From Antricoccus suffuscus (GTDB lineage Bacteria; Actinomycetota; Actinomycetes; Mycobacteriales; Antricoccaceae): a stretch of 64,000 nt of DNA. The stretch is from positions 186,001 through 250,000 of the forward strand of contig NZ_PVUE01000002.1 in the NCBI RefSeq assembly GCF_003003235.1, read 5' to 3'. Position 1 is the stretch's first letter; every line of letters starts with the position of its first letter. Under the pieces are notes generated by a model, which was given only the letters and a program-made list of their open reading frames with translations, was not told the origin of the DNA and did not search any database. This document shows, piece by piece, positions 36,371 to 45,376 of this stretch. Both the position numbers and the translations under genes were made by a program.

Positions 36371-37123
36371 TCAGAGACGGCTGGGGTCGAAGCCGAACGG
36401 TAGTTCAAGCCGGTGCGCGGCGAGTAGTTCTGTGTCGGCCAGCAACTCGCGGGTCGGCGCGTCGGCGACGATGACGCCACCGGACAGTACCGTCGCCCGG
36501 GGGCACAGTTCCAGCGCGTAGGGCAGGTCATGCGTGACCATGAGGATGGTGACCTCGAGCGAGCGGACGATTTCGGCGAGTTCGCGCCGGCCGGCGGGGT
36601 CGAGGTTGCTGGACGGCTCGTCGAGCACGAGGATGTCGGGCCGCATGGCCAGCACCGTCGCTACCGCGACTCGGCGCCGTTGCCCGAACGACAGGTGGTG
36701 CGGCGGCCGTTCGGCGTACTCGCGCATACCTACCAGGTCGAGCGCCTCGTCGACGCGTGCGTCGAGTACGGCGCCACGCAGTCCGAGGTTGGCCGGACCG
36801 AATGCGACGTCCTGACGCACGGTCGGCATGAACAGCTGGTCGTCGGGATCCTGAAACACAATCCCTACCCGACGACGTATCTCCATGAGGTTGTCGTCGG
36901 CGACCGCCATACCGGTGATCTCGACGCTCCCGTGCCCGGCGCGCAGGATCCCGTTGAGGTGCATGACCAGCGTGGTCTTGCCGGCGCCGTTAGGCCCGAG
37001 TAGCGCGACCCGTTCGCCGCGCTCGACGCGCAGATTGACGCCGAACAGCGCCTGGTTGCCGTCCGGGTATCGGTAGGCGAGGTCGCGCACGTGAAGGGAC
37101 GCGATCGCGTCGCCGTCGGTCAT
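36371..37123 (-). CDS. cbiO: energy-coupling-factor ATPase, CbiO type
   Basis: CbiO is the ATPase of a group I ECF importer for cobalt or nickel. The 250-residue product has Walker A GPNGAGKTT (43-51), Q-loop VFQDPDDQLF (Gln91), signature LSFGQRR (144-150), Walker B ILVLDEP (164-170) and the switch VTHDLP. The ATG at 37123 overlaps the cbiQ stop. An upstream start in the same frame would run through cbiQ and is rejected. A single ATPase gene implies a homodimer. Confidence 0.93.
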   Translation of the reverse strand: MTDGDAIASLHVRDLAYRYPDGNQALFGVNLRVERGERVALLGPNGAGKTTLVMHLNGILRAGHGSVEITGMAVADDNLMEIRRRVGIVFQDPDDQLFMPTVRQDVAFGPANLGLRGAVLDARVDEALDLVGMREYAERPPHHLSFGQRRRVAVATVLAMRPDILVLDEPSSNLDPAGRRELAEIVRSLEVTILMVTHDLPYALELCPRATVLSGGVIVADAPTRELLADTELLAAHRLELPFGFDPSRL

Positions 37124-37893
37124 GTGGTCATCCAGCACACCGCAACGGTAACGATTGCCGCCGCCGGCATTGCAAGGGCCGCGGCCCATTGACGGCGGCG
37201 AGTATGTGCAGGCTCGTCGCCCGCGAACGTCGGCAAGGAGCCGGCGTACCCGCGCGCCAGCATCGCCAGGTGCACCCGTTCGCCGCGCTCATAGGTCCGC
37301 ACAAACAGAGTTCCGGCCGAGGCAGCCACGGCGCGCGCATGACCGAGGTGGCGCGGGGCGAAGCATCGCGCCTCGCGGGCGATCCGCATTCGCCGTACGT
37401 CGTCGGTGATCACCGAGGCGTAGCGCAGCATGAACGACATGATTTCGACGATGATCGACGGCAGTCGCAGCCGCTGCAGCCCGGTCACCAGCTCCGTGGG
37501 TCGGGTCGTCGCAGCGAGCTCGATTGCCGCGATTACGCCGATGCTGCCCTTGAGCAAAATGGCGGCGCCGGCGACCAGGCCGGATTCGGACAACGACATC
37601 CCGAGGACGTCGACGCGTGGGCCGCCGGCGAAGACGGGCAACAAGAACGCAAAAATGACGAACGGTACTTCGATGACCATCCGTCGTACGACGAACCAGA
37701 ACGGAATCGACCCGAGCACCCCGACTAGGGCGAGGATGAGGACGTAGATCGGGTACGGCCACCAGATCGCCCGCGGCGTGCATACGACCGCAAACACGAA
37801 TAGAACGGTGGCCACGATCTTGCGATGCGCGGCCAGTTGGTGCAGGCGAGAGTGGTGTTCGAGGAATCCCGCGTGCGCGTGTCCGGAGGCCAC
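37120..37893 (-). CDS. cbiQ: ECF transporter transmembrane protein CbiQ
   Basis: CbiQ is the T component that links the ATPase to the metal-binding subunit. The 257-residue product has about five hydrophobic helices and the paired coupling motifs of the family, LRYASVITDDVRRMRIAREARC and ERGERVHLAMLARGY. It lies six bases after the PDGLE gene and overlaps cbiO, so the four genes form one operon. Confidence 0.93.
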   Translation of the reverse strand: MASGHAHAGFLEHHSRLHQLAAHRKIVATVLFVFAVVCTPRAIWWPYPIYVLILALVGVLGSIPFWFVVRRMVIEVPFVIFAFLLPVFAGGPRVDVLGMSLSESGLVAGAAILLKGSIGVIAAIELAATTRPTELVTGLQRLRLPSIIVEIMSFMLRYASVITDDVRRMRIAREARCFAPRHLGHARAVAASAGTLFVRTYERGERVHLAMLARGYAGSLPTFAGDEPAHTRRRQWAAALAMPAAAIVTVAVCWMTT

Positions 37894-37899
37894 GGCGGC

Positions 37900-38241
37900 T
37901 CAGGCGCCGATGTCGGTGGCTTGACGCTCCGGCGCTGCCCGGCGACGACCGATGAGGACGAAAAGTCCGGCTCCTATGCCGCCGACCGCGATGACGCCGA
38001 TGACTCCAGCGATGCCGACCGATGCGCGGTCACTGCCGACGCCCTTGACCGAGTAGCCGGCTAGTGGGGAGTCCTCGACGCTGTGCGCGCGTTCTTTGGC
38101 ATTGAGGCCCTTGTCGGCGGCCACCTTCTCGAGACCGTCGGGACTTGAGGAAGCGTAGTAGCTCAGGCCGCCGGCCACGACTATGGCCGCCAAGAACAGT
38201 CCGATGAGTACGCCGCGTACTGACTTCTTCGTCGCCATCAT
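37900..38241 (-). CDS. PDGLE-domain protein (CbiN-like small subunit)
   Basis: The 113-residue protein has one N-terminal and one C-terminal membrane helix with the defining SSPDGLEKVA motif at about 32-41 in the external loop. PDGLE proteins replace CbiN/NikN as the accessory subunit of CbiM/NikM. The last helix is followed by RRRAAPERQ. It overlaps the cbiM stop by four bases (ATGA). Confidence 0.92.
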   Translation of the reverse strand: MMATKKSVRGVLIGLFLAAIVVAGGLSYYASSSPDGLEKVAADKGLNAKERAHSVEDSPLAGYSVKGVGSDRASVGIAGVIGVIAVGGIGAGLFVLIGRRRAAPERQATDIGA

Positions 38242-38978
38242 TTCTTCTCCTCCGTGCTCGCTGCTGTCCGGGCGGCGGAATTGAACCCCGCGGATTTGGC
38301 ATCACCCGCAGGACGTACTTCTAGCGGCGCACTCAACCCGCGGGCGGCGTACACAAGGTCCGGCCGCACCGCCACGATCGCGGCGACGGTCAGCGCGGTA
38401 ATGATGGCTTCACCGATCCCGATCAGCACGTGCACGCCAACCATGGCGGTAAACACGGCGCCGATAGACATGTCAACCTCGCCGCCGATCGCGAAGATGA
38501 GGGTGAAGACGGCGGCGGCCGCCGGAACCGAGATCAGCGCACCGACGAACGCCGCAGGTACGACCGATTGCGGCTTCTTCGGTAAGAATCGCAACACCAA
38601 CTTGGTGACGGCGAACCCGACTACGACAGTCACGATGGCCATGTCGGTGATGTTGGTGCCCAACGCGGTCAGCCCGCCGTCGGCGTACACGAGGCCCTGC
38701 ATCAGTAGGACGATGGAGACACAGAGCACGCCCGTATACGGCCCGACGAGCACGGCGGCCAGGGCGCCGCCAAGCAAGTGACCGCTGGTCCCGTTCGCGA
38801 CCGGGAAGTTGATCATCTGGGCCGCGAAGATGAACGCCGCGACGACCCCGGCCAGCGGCGCCGTACGCTCGTTGAGCTCGCGTCGCGCACCGCGGACACT
38901 GACCGCGATGGCGGCGACGGCGATGACACCGGTCGCCACGGATACAGGCGCATTGATGAATCCGTCGGGGACATGCAT
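38238..38978 (-). CDS. cbiM: ECF transporter substrate-capture protein CbiM
   Basis: CbiM binds the metal ion; its processed N-terminus forms the site. The start MHVPDGF is exact for the family (Met-His motif), so the start is firm. The product has about seven helices with NGTSGHLLGGALAA near residue 65 and a tail after residue 215. Sequence does not separate cobalt from nickel. No cobalamin riboswitch is visible upstream; instead an AT-rich dyad is found at 39100-39119. Confidence 0.95.
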   Translation of the reverse strand: MHVPDGFINAPVSVATGVIAVAAIAVSVRGARRELNERTAPLAGVVAAFIFAAQMINFPVANGTSGHLLGGALAAVLVGPYTGVLCVSIVLLMQGLVYADGGLTALGTNITDMAIVTVVVGFAVTKLVLRFLPKKPQSVVPAAFVGALISVPAAAAVFTLIFAIGGEVDMSIGAVFTAMVGVHVLIGIGEAIITALTVAAIVAVRPDLVYAARGLSAPLEVRPAGDAKSAGFNSAARTAASTEEKK

Positions 38979-39099
38979 GGTGCGTACCTCGCGTTGGTTG
39001 TGGACGTTGATCTGTGAGCGGTAACGGCGGGTCGGCCCGGGCTACATGGTCGAAGGTGCCGTTGTCGCATAAGGTGGGGCCGCGGCTTCCGGCTTGTTG

Positions 39100-39119
39100 C
39101 CATTATTTTGCAATAACGG
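39100..39119. promoter_or_regulatory. AT-rich dyad between cbiM and mauE-like gene
   Basis: CCATTATTTTGCAATAACGG is an inverted repeat (CC-N-TTATT, TTGC spacer, AATAA-N-GG). It lies in the 227-base divergent region upstream of the metal transporter. Fur-family metal regulators (Nur, Zur) bind AT-rich dyads of similar size, which suggests but does not show metal control. Confidence 0.4.
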
Positions 39120-39205
39120 TGAACACACAAGGTAACGCGTCACATCGCAGAGGTCTGCACCGGATCTCATGGAACTTACACAGGTTGAAGGGCGACCATA
39201 GATAC

Positions 39206-39793
39206 GTGAGGAACACAAAGGTCTGGTCGCGCCGCGTCCAGCCGGGTATCAGCACTCTGCTGCGCGTGGTGATGGGCGTGGTGTTCCTCATCGCCGGCGT
39301 GTCCAAGCTCGAGAACCTGGCCATTGCCGAACTGTCCGTCAAGTCATACGAACTGCTACCCAACGACGTCGCCTCCGTGGTCGGAATCGTGCTGCCGATC
39401 CTCGAGGTCGCCCTTGCGGTGCTCCTGCTGCTTGGTATTGGCATCCGTGTCACTGCCATTGTGCTGTCCCTGATGCTGGTCGCCTTCATCATCGGGATCG
39501 GCTCGCTCTGGGCGCGTGGAATCGTCGCCCAGTGTGGCTGTTTCGGCGGCACTTTGATCATGACCAAGGCCCCGTCGTACCCGTTGGAGATCGCCCGCGA
39601 CAGCCTGATGCTGCTCGCCACGATCTGGCTGGTGATCTGGCCGCGCACATTCTTATCCATCGACGGCTGGCTAGCCCGGAGAAGCACCGACTCCGACGAC
39701 CTCAACGAAATCACCCAGGATGAAGGAGAAAGCAAGGATGGCGAAAACCACGAAGAAGCCGACGAGTACGAGGGTCGTCTCCAACGCTCGTAA
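39206..39793 (+). CDS. MauE/DoxX-like membrane redox protein
   Basis: The 195-residue protein has four membrane helices and the sequence SLWARGIVAQCGCFGG at about 100-115, the cysteine motif of MauE-type proteins that support periplasmic disulfide or redox chemistry. The GTG at 39206 fits the fold start (STLLRVVMGVVFLIAG). An upstream in-frame start would add 64 unlikely residues. Its last 56 bases overlap the DsbA-like gene in another frame, giving a charged C-terminal tail. Confidence 0.85.
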   Translation: MRNTKVWSRRVQPGISTLLRVVMGVVFLIAGVSKLENLAIAELSVKSYELLPNDVASVVGIVLPILEVALAVLLLLGIGIRVTAIVLSLMLVAFIIGIGSLWARGIVAQCGCFGGTLIMTKAPSYPLEIARDSLMLLATIWLVIWPRTFLSIDGWLARRSTDSDDLNEITQDEGESKDGENHEEADEYEGRLQRS

Positions 39794-40550
39794 GTCGGCG
39801 CCCGGTGGTCGCCGCAGCCAGCAGACGACCTTCATCATCGTCGCTTCGGTCATCGCGGTAGCGGTGATAATCGGCGGAATTATCGCTATCAACCGTGCGA
39901 GCAACGATAAAGCCAAGACCGCGGCTGCCAACGACGCGAAATCCGTCGCCGAACTGAAGGCCGGTGTGAAGAAGATCGCCGCGGCGATTCCGGCGGACTT
40001 CCCCAAGAGCACCGTCACCCCGGACGCGATTGTGATCGGCAATGAGGCTGCGCCGGTCACGGTAGACATGTGGATCGACATGCAGTGCCCCGCGTGCAAG
40101 CAATACGAGGCGCAGGCCGAGGACACTCTTCAGAAGGATGTCATGGCTGGAGACGTGATCCTCCACGTGCATCCGACCGCGATCCTGAATCGGATGTCGT
40201 CGACCAACTACTCGAGTCGGGCCGGGAACGCCGTTGTGTGCGGCGCCCAGCAGGGCAAGTTCACGGCGTTCCAAAACGCGTTGTTCGCCTACCAGCCGGA
40301 GGAGAACAGCGCCGGGCTGACCGACAAGAAGCTGATTCAGATAGGCGTCGCCGCCGGCTTGGACGAGGCATCCCTCACGACGTGCGTCAACAAGTCTGAG
40401 CAAGCATCGTGGATCGATAACTCAACGAAGGCGTTTGCTAAGAATGGCTACAACTCCACGCCGACCGTGCTGGTCAACGGCAAGCAGATGCAGCAGGGCA
40501 CTCTTGACGAGTTGACCGCGGCGATCGCGGCCGCGAAGGCCGCGAAGTAA
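39738..40550 (+). CDS. membrane-anchored DsbA/thioredoxin-like protein
   Basis: After a basic N-terminus and one membrane helix (about 31-51), the extracytoplasmic domain carries the active site CPAC (Cys117, Cys120) in MWIDMQCPACKQYE and the cis-proline loop NSTPTVLVNG. It belongs to the DSBA-like thioredoxin fold of actinobacterial envelope oxidoreductases. The ATG at 39738 is preceded by AAGGAG. Overlap with the MauE-like gene indicates that the two form a redox pair, perhaps electron donor and acceptor. Confidence 0.9.
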   Translation: MAKTTKKPTSTRVVSNARKSAPGGRRSQQTTFIIVASVIAVAVIIGGIIAINRASNDKAKTAAANDAKSVAELKAGVKKIAAAIPADFPKSTVTPDAIVIGNEAAPVTVDMWIDMQCPACKQYEAQAEDTLQKDVMAGDVILHVHPTAILNRMSSTNYSSRAGNAVVCGAQQGKFTAFQNALFAYQPEENSAGLTDKKLIQIGVAAGLDEASLTTCVNKSEQASWIDNSTKAFAKNGYNSTPTVLVNGKQMQQGTLDELTAAIAAAKAAK

Positions 40551-40557
40551 AGCCCGC

Positions 40558-41448
40558 TCAGCGGTGCGGTGGGTACGGCGACCGCCGGCCATTGCTGTCC
40601 CATACGAAGCGCGGAATGAGCGACGCGACCGCGCCGAGTGAGTAGGCGAGGCGTTCGATGTCCTCACCGGCGAAGAGCGGGGATACTTGCGCGCCGATAC
40701 GGTGACCATGGATTGCGATCATCCAGGTGTTTGGCGTAGCCATCACCGCTTCGACGGCCCGAGGATGCAGGATCGCCGTGGCGTAGCGCGCGAATTGCGC
40801 GTGATCGATACCGGTCGAAGGCGCGCCTGGCATCGAGTCCGTAACCCGGAACCGACGGTTGAAATCTCCGCTCTCGATGTCGACGTCCGATGAGACCGGT
40901 GAGGCGCCAGGAAGGTTAGCGGACAGCACCAGAGTCGGCAGCGCCTGCGGGAGGTTGATCCATACGTATCCCCAGGAAGGCGCTTTGAGCCGGCTGTTCC
41001 TGGTCCACAGGTTGCTCTTGGTCACCGCATACCCGGCGGACGTTAGTTGGAGTTGGCCGCCCGGTGGCCCGGTCGGCAACGCGATGACGGCATTGACGAC
41101 AAGGCCCCGCGGAAATTCTGGATGCTTGCCGCGCGCGGGGTTTGACACTGACTCGATGTCCCGCACCGCGGCTATTGCCGCGGGCGCGTCACCGATCGGC
41201 CAGCGTCCGCTGATGCGTCGCGACTGGGCGGCGGATCTGAAGGTGGTGTAGGTCGCGATACCGAATAACGCGAGTAAGGCGAGGACCACTCCGCCGCCGG
41301 CGAGGATCTTGGTTGCCGTACTTGGGTGCCCGCTGATCAACCGGACGAGCATCCCGATTGCGAGGGCACCGAGCCCGATGACTCCCAGAGCGCAGCCGAC
41401 ATTGACAAGTGGCGGCCGCTTGAGGCGGGGGTCAGGAGGTGATTGCAT
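40558..41448 (-). CDS. membrane protein of unknown function
   Basis: I do not recognise a named family with confidence. Two membrane helices (about 17-37 and 47-67) precede a 220-residue cytoplasmic domain. The domain includes SGDFNRRFRVTDSMPGAP and ATAILHPRAVEAVMATPNTW, reminiscent of DUF3137-type domains. It converges with the DsbA-like gene after seven bases and lies downstream of the EF-G-like gene on the same strand. Confidence 0.75.
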   Translation of the reverse strand: MQSPPDPRLKRPPLVNVGCALGVIGLGALAIGMLVRLISGHPSTATKILAGGGVVLALLALFGIATYTTFRSAAQSRRISGRWPIGDAPAAIAAVRDIESVSNPARGKHPEFPRGLVVNAVIALPTGPPGGQLQLTSAGYAVTKSNLWTRNSRLKAPSWGYVWINLPQALPTLVLSANLPGASPVSSDVDIESGDFNRRFRVTDSMPGAPSTGIDHAQFARYATAILHPRAVEAVMATPNTWMIAIHGHRIGAQVSPLFAGEDIERLAYSLGAVASLIPRFVWDSNGRRSPYPPHR

Positions 41449-41516
41449 GTCTTGAGCAGCCTATCGGCCGAACCCGGGTTGCGTGTCAGATACGTGCGGG
41501 TGGTTCGCGATGCGAA

Positions 41517-43628
41517 CTATCCGCGCGACATCTGCTGCTGAGCGAGGTCACTGGGCAAAGGCTCGTAACCGAGAGGATTACGCGTGAAGGTGCCTGTGCC
41601 GCGTGTGATCGAACGCAGGTCTATGACATAGCGCAGTAGCTCGGTCTGCGGCACCTCGGCCTGCACGATGGTGTGTCCGGGAGGTTCGGGTTCAGTGCTG
41701 AGTACCCGCCCGCGGCGCGTTTGCAGATCCGTCATCACGGCGCCGACGTATTCATCGTCGATTCGGATCGTGACGGAGTCGACCGGCTCAAGAAGGCTGA
41801 TCGCGTCAGGCTGAGCGGCGGCTTCTCGGAGGGCGAGCGCGCCGGCGAGCTGAAACGCCATGTCGCTCGAGTCGACCGAATGTGACTTGCCGTCGGTCAG
41901 CGTGACTCGCACGTCAACCAGTGGATAGCCAGCCAGGCACCCCTTCTGCATTTGCACCCGCACCCCCTTCTCGACGCTGGGTATGAGATTGCGCGGTACG
42001 GCGCCGCCGACGATCTTGTCGACAAACTCAAAGCCGGCGCCCCGCGGAAGAGGTTCCACAGTGATCGTGCAGACGCCGAACTGGCCGTGTCCACCACTTT
42101 GCTTGACGTGCCGGCCCGTGCCGCTGGTCGCGGTCGCGAACGTCTCGCGCAGCGCCACACGCACCGGTTCGGGTTCGACTCGGACGGCGTACCGCTCTTC
42201 CAACCGGCCGAGTAGGAGGTCGACGTGCGCCTGTCCCAACGTCCACACCACCAGCTGGTGGGTCTCGGTGTTTCGCTCTAAACGCATTGTGGGATCTTCG
42301 GTGGCCAGCCGCTGTAGGGCGCTGCCAAGCTTGTCGTCGTCTGACTTACTGACCGCCCTGATCGCTACCGGCAGAAGAGCCTCGGGCAGCTGCCATGGCT
42401 CGATGAGGGCCGGTGCGTCCGGGTCGCTCAGGGTGTCTGCGGTCTGAGCGCCAAGCAGCTTCGCAACGAAACAGATGTCCCCGGAGATGGCTTCGGACTT
42501 CGTCCGCAGCGTTTCGGCCAGCGGCGAGGACAGAACACCCGTGCGCTCATCGTCGTCGTGATCGGGGTGACCGTTGATCTGATGATCGGTGAAGCGTTCG
42601 AGGTGGCCCGAGACGTGGACCCGGACATCGGGGCGCAGCGTACCGCTGAAGACGCGTATCAGGCTGACCCTGCCGACGAACGGGTCGCTCGTCGTGCGGA
42701 TGACCTCGGCGATCAGTGGCCCATCAGGGTCGCAGCGCAACTGGGGGACTGCCGAGCCGTAGAGCCCGATCACATTGGGTGGGCCATGAAGAGTCGGTGG
42801 CGGGAAACCCGACTCCATCAGAAAGAGCACTTCGTGTGTGCCGACGCGCTCGCTGGCCGACGGCACCACCGGAAAGCACGTGCCATGCGCGATCGCGATC
42901 AGCAGATCGGCGATGAGCACGGCAGCGTCCGGTTCGCTGCCCGCGAGATAGCGCTCAAGCAACGTGTCATCCTCGGACTCCTGGATGACGGTCTCGATCA
43001 GTGCCGTACGCCGACCGGCCATAATCTCGCATTCGGCGTCGGTTGCCGCACGCACGATCGGCTCGCGATCGCGATCGCGATAGTCGTGCACCCGCCGAGA
43101 CAAGAGCTCGAAATTGCCGATTATGGCGCCTTCCTCGTTGCGTAACGGCTGATAGAGGGCGACGACGCCGGCGCCGAATGCGTCCTGACAGACCGCGAGA
43201 GTCTCCGCGAAACTGGTGCGCGCGGCATCCAGCTTGGTGATCAGGATGCCGCGCGGCATATTCACCGCAGCGCATTCCTTCCATAGGGCGACGGCTTGTC
43301 CGTCGACGCCGTCCGCGGCAGAAATAACGAACAGTGCCGCGTCGGCGGCGCGTAAGCCGGCGCGCAACTCTCCTGCGAAGTCGGCGTACCCGGGCGTATC
43401 AATCACATTGAGGACGGTCTGCCCATTTGACACCGAGGCCACGTTGAGCTGTACCGACCGGCTTTCGCCCACGGTTTTGCGGCGGTAACCCTCTGTGGTC
43501 GCCGCGATGAGGCGTTCGAACAGTTCGGACTTGCCCGCGCCGCTGGGCCCGACCAGGACAACGTTGCGCAGTTGCGCGGGGTCGGTCACTTCGGGAGCCG
43601 CATCGAGCGGTGGACCCTTCGGACCCAT
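41517..43628 (-). CDS. elongation-factor-G-like GTPase (EF-G2/FusA2 type)
   Basis: The 703-residue protein has the EF-G domain order but a divergent G domain: P-loop GPSGAGKS (27-34), DTPGYADF (77-84) and TKLD (131-134). The switch I RGITI-type motif of true EF-G is missing. Domains II to V follow, including GGHGQFG and the C-terminal LEPVDSVTIRIDDEYVGAVMTDL. It resembles mycobacterial FusA2, whose role is unclear. The ATG at 43628 is chosen; an ATG 93 bases upstream is possible. Confidence 0.88.
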   Translation of the reverse strand: MGPKGPPLDAAPEVTDPAQLRNVVLVGPSGAGKSELFERLIAATTEGYRRKTVGESRSVQLNVASVSNGQTVLNVIDTPGYADFAGELRAGLRAADAALFVISAADGVDGQAVALWKECAAVNMPRGILITKLDAARTSFAETLAVCQDAFGAGVVALYQPLRNEEGAIIGNFELLSRRVHDYRDRDREPIVRAATDAECEIMAGRRTALIETVIQESEDDTLLERYLAGSEPDAAVLIADLLIAIAHGTCFPVVPSASERVGTHEVLFLMESGFPPPTLHGPPNVIGLYGSAVPQLRCDPDGPLIAEVIRTTSDPFVGRVSLIRVFSGTLRPDVRVHVSGHLERFTDHQINGHPDHDDDERTGVLSSPLAETLRTKSEAISGDICFVAKLLGAQTADTLSDPDAPALIEPWQLPEALLPVAIRAVSKSDDDKLGSALQRLATEDPTMRLERNTETHQLVVWTLGQAHVDLLLGRLEERYAVRVEPEPVRVALRETFATATSGTGRHVKQSGGHGQFGVCTITVEPLPRGAGFEFVDKIVGGAVPRNLIPSVEKGVRVQMQKGCLAGYPLVDVRVTLTDGKSHSVDSSDMAFQLAGALALREAAAQPDAISLLEPVDSVTIRIDDEYVGAVMTDLQTRRGRVLSTEPEPPGHTIVQAEVPQTELLRYVIDLRSITRGTGTFTRNPLGYEPLPSDLAQQQMSRG

Positions 43629-43845
43629 GCTGCCCACACTCGTCGTTTGTCGAGCATCGCGCAAGGGTCGTGCCGATTTCTGATCGACTGAGATCGCCGC
43701 AAGGTGAATTCGGCGTGACAAGGGTCAGGCGGTGAGCGCCGTACGGTCGTCGGGTCGACGCATTACTCTGTATGTTCAGTGCCGTACGACGCCCGCGCAC
43801 GGGTACGTCGAGGTTTGACCGCAACACCCCCAAGGAGTTCGCCTC

Positions 43846-45369
43846 GTGTTTGACACGCTGTCCGATCGGCTAGAGAACGTATTCTCCGGTCTTCGTAGCA
43901 AGGGCCGCCTGACCGACGCCGACATCGACGCGACCGCGCGGGAGATCCGGATCGCGCTGCTCGAGGCCGATGTGGCGCTGCCTGTCGTGAAGGCGTTCAT
44001 CGCATCGGTCAAGGAACGTTCGAAGGGCGCCGAGGTCTCCAAGGCGCTTAATCCGGCCCAGCAGGTCATCAAGATAGTCAACGAGGAACTGGTCAATATC
44101 CTCGGCGGTGAGACCCGGCGGCTGCAATTCGCCAAGACGCCGCCGACCGTGATCCTCCTCGCCGGTCTGCAAGGTGCGGGTAAGACGACACTTGCCGGCA
44201 AGCTCGGTAAGTGGCTCAAGGCTCAGGGACACTCGCCGATGCTCGTCGCTTGTGACTTGCAGCGCCCCAACGCGGTCACCCAGCTGCAGGTGGTCGGCGA
44301 GCAGGCCGGCGTCGAGGTCTATGCACCCGAACCCGGTAACGGCGTCGGAGATCCGGTCTCGGTCGCGCTCAACTCGATCGAAAACGCTAAGCATGCGATG
44401 CATGACGTCGTCGTGGTCGACACGGCCGGGCGCACCGGCATCGACCAAGAGATGATGCAGCAGGCGATCGGCATCCGCGACGCCGTGCAGCCCAACGAGA
44501 TCCTGTTCGTTATCGACGCGATGATCGGCCAGGACGCCATCAACACGGCCCAGGCATTCCGGGACGGGGTCGGTTTCACCGGCGTCGTACTGTCCAAGCT
44601 GGACGGCGACGCACGCGGTGGTGCGGCACTGTCGGTGCGGCACGTGACCGGGCAGCCGATCATGTTTGCCTCCACTGGCGAGAAGCTTGACGACTTCGAC
44701 GTATTTCACCCCGAGCGGATGGCCTCGCGGATCCTCGGCATGGGTGACATGCTCACGCTGATCGAGCAAGCGCAACAGACCTTTGACGAGGATGAGGCTC
44801 AGCAACTCGCCGACAAGGTCGCCTCGGGCAACAAGTTCACACTCGAGGACTTCCTCGAGCAAATGCTCGCTATCCGGCGGATGGGATCCTTGAGCAGCAT
44901 CCTCGGCATGATGCCCGGTGGCGGTCAGATGAAGGAGCAGCTCGCGAGTGTTGACGAGCGTGACATCGACCGCACGGCGGCGATCATCCGGTCGATGACT
45001 GCCGAGGAACGCGCCAATCCCAAGATGATCAACGGATCGCGCCGCCTGCGAATATCCAAAGGATCAGGGGTCACCGTCGCCGAGGTCAACAACCTGGTTA
45101 ACCGGTTCTTCGAGGCACGCAAGATGATGCAGCAAATGACCGGTGGGCTCGGGCTTCCCGGGATGAAGCGTCGGTCTAAACCCGCCAAGGGGAAAAAAGG
45201 CAAAAAGGGTAAGAAAGGCGGCGCGCGTCCGCACCGGCCTAACCCCGGAGGCATGGGGCTTCCCCCGGGCTTTGGTGGCGGCAGTCCTGGTGGGCCTGGT
45301 GGGATGCCGCAGCTGCCGGGCGGGATGAAGCTGCCGGACTTGTCAAAACTCAATCTGCCTAAGGAGTAG
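43846..45369 (+). CDS. ffh: signal recognition particle protein Ffh
   Basis: Ffh binds signal sequences and SRP RNA. The NG domain has GLQGAGKTT (107-115), VDTAGRTGID and SKLDGDARGG; the M domain carries Met-rich loops (LGMMPGGGQMK, ARKMMQQM). The C-terminus is extended by a basic KGKKGKKGKKGG run and a Gly/Pro/Met-rich tail, as in other actinobacteria. The GTG start gives the usual N-terminus MFDTLSDRLENVF. Works with FtsY at 34769-36091. Confidence 0.97.
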   Translation: MFDTLSDRLENVFSGLRSKGRLTDADIDATAREIRIALLEADVALPVVKAFIASVKERSKGAEVSKALNPAQQVIKIVNEELVNILGGETRRLQFAKTPPTVILLAGLQGAGKTTLAGKLGKWLKAQGHSPMLVACDLQRPNAVTQLQVVGEQAGVEVYAPEPGNGVGDPVSVALNSIENAKHAMHDVVVVDTAGRTGIDQEMMQQAIGIRDAVQPNEILFVIDAMIGQDAINTAQAFRDGVGFTGVVLSKLDGDARGGAALSVRHVTGQPIMFASTGEKLDDFDVFHPERMASRILGMGDMLTLIEQAQQTFDEDEAQQLADKVASGNKFTLEDFLEQMLAIRRMGSLSSILGMMPGGGQMKEQLASVDERDIDRTAAIIRSMTAEERANPKMINGSRRLRISKGSGVTVAEVNNLVNRFFEARKMMQQMTGGLGLPGMKRRSKPAKGKKGKKGKKGGARPHRPNPGGMGLPPGFGGGSPGGPGGMPQLPGGMKLPDLSKLNLPKE

Positions 45370-45376
45370 CGCACAC

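Noticed and set aside
38979-39205. possible cobalamin riboswitch upstream of cbiM
   Set aside because: No B12 box or matching stems on the minus strand.
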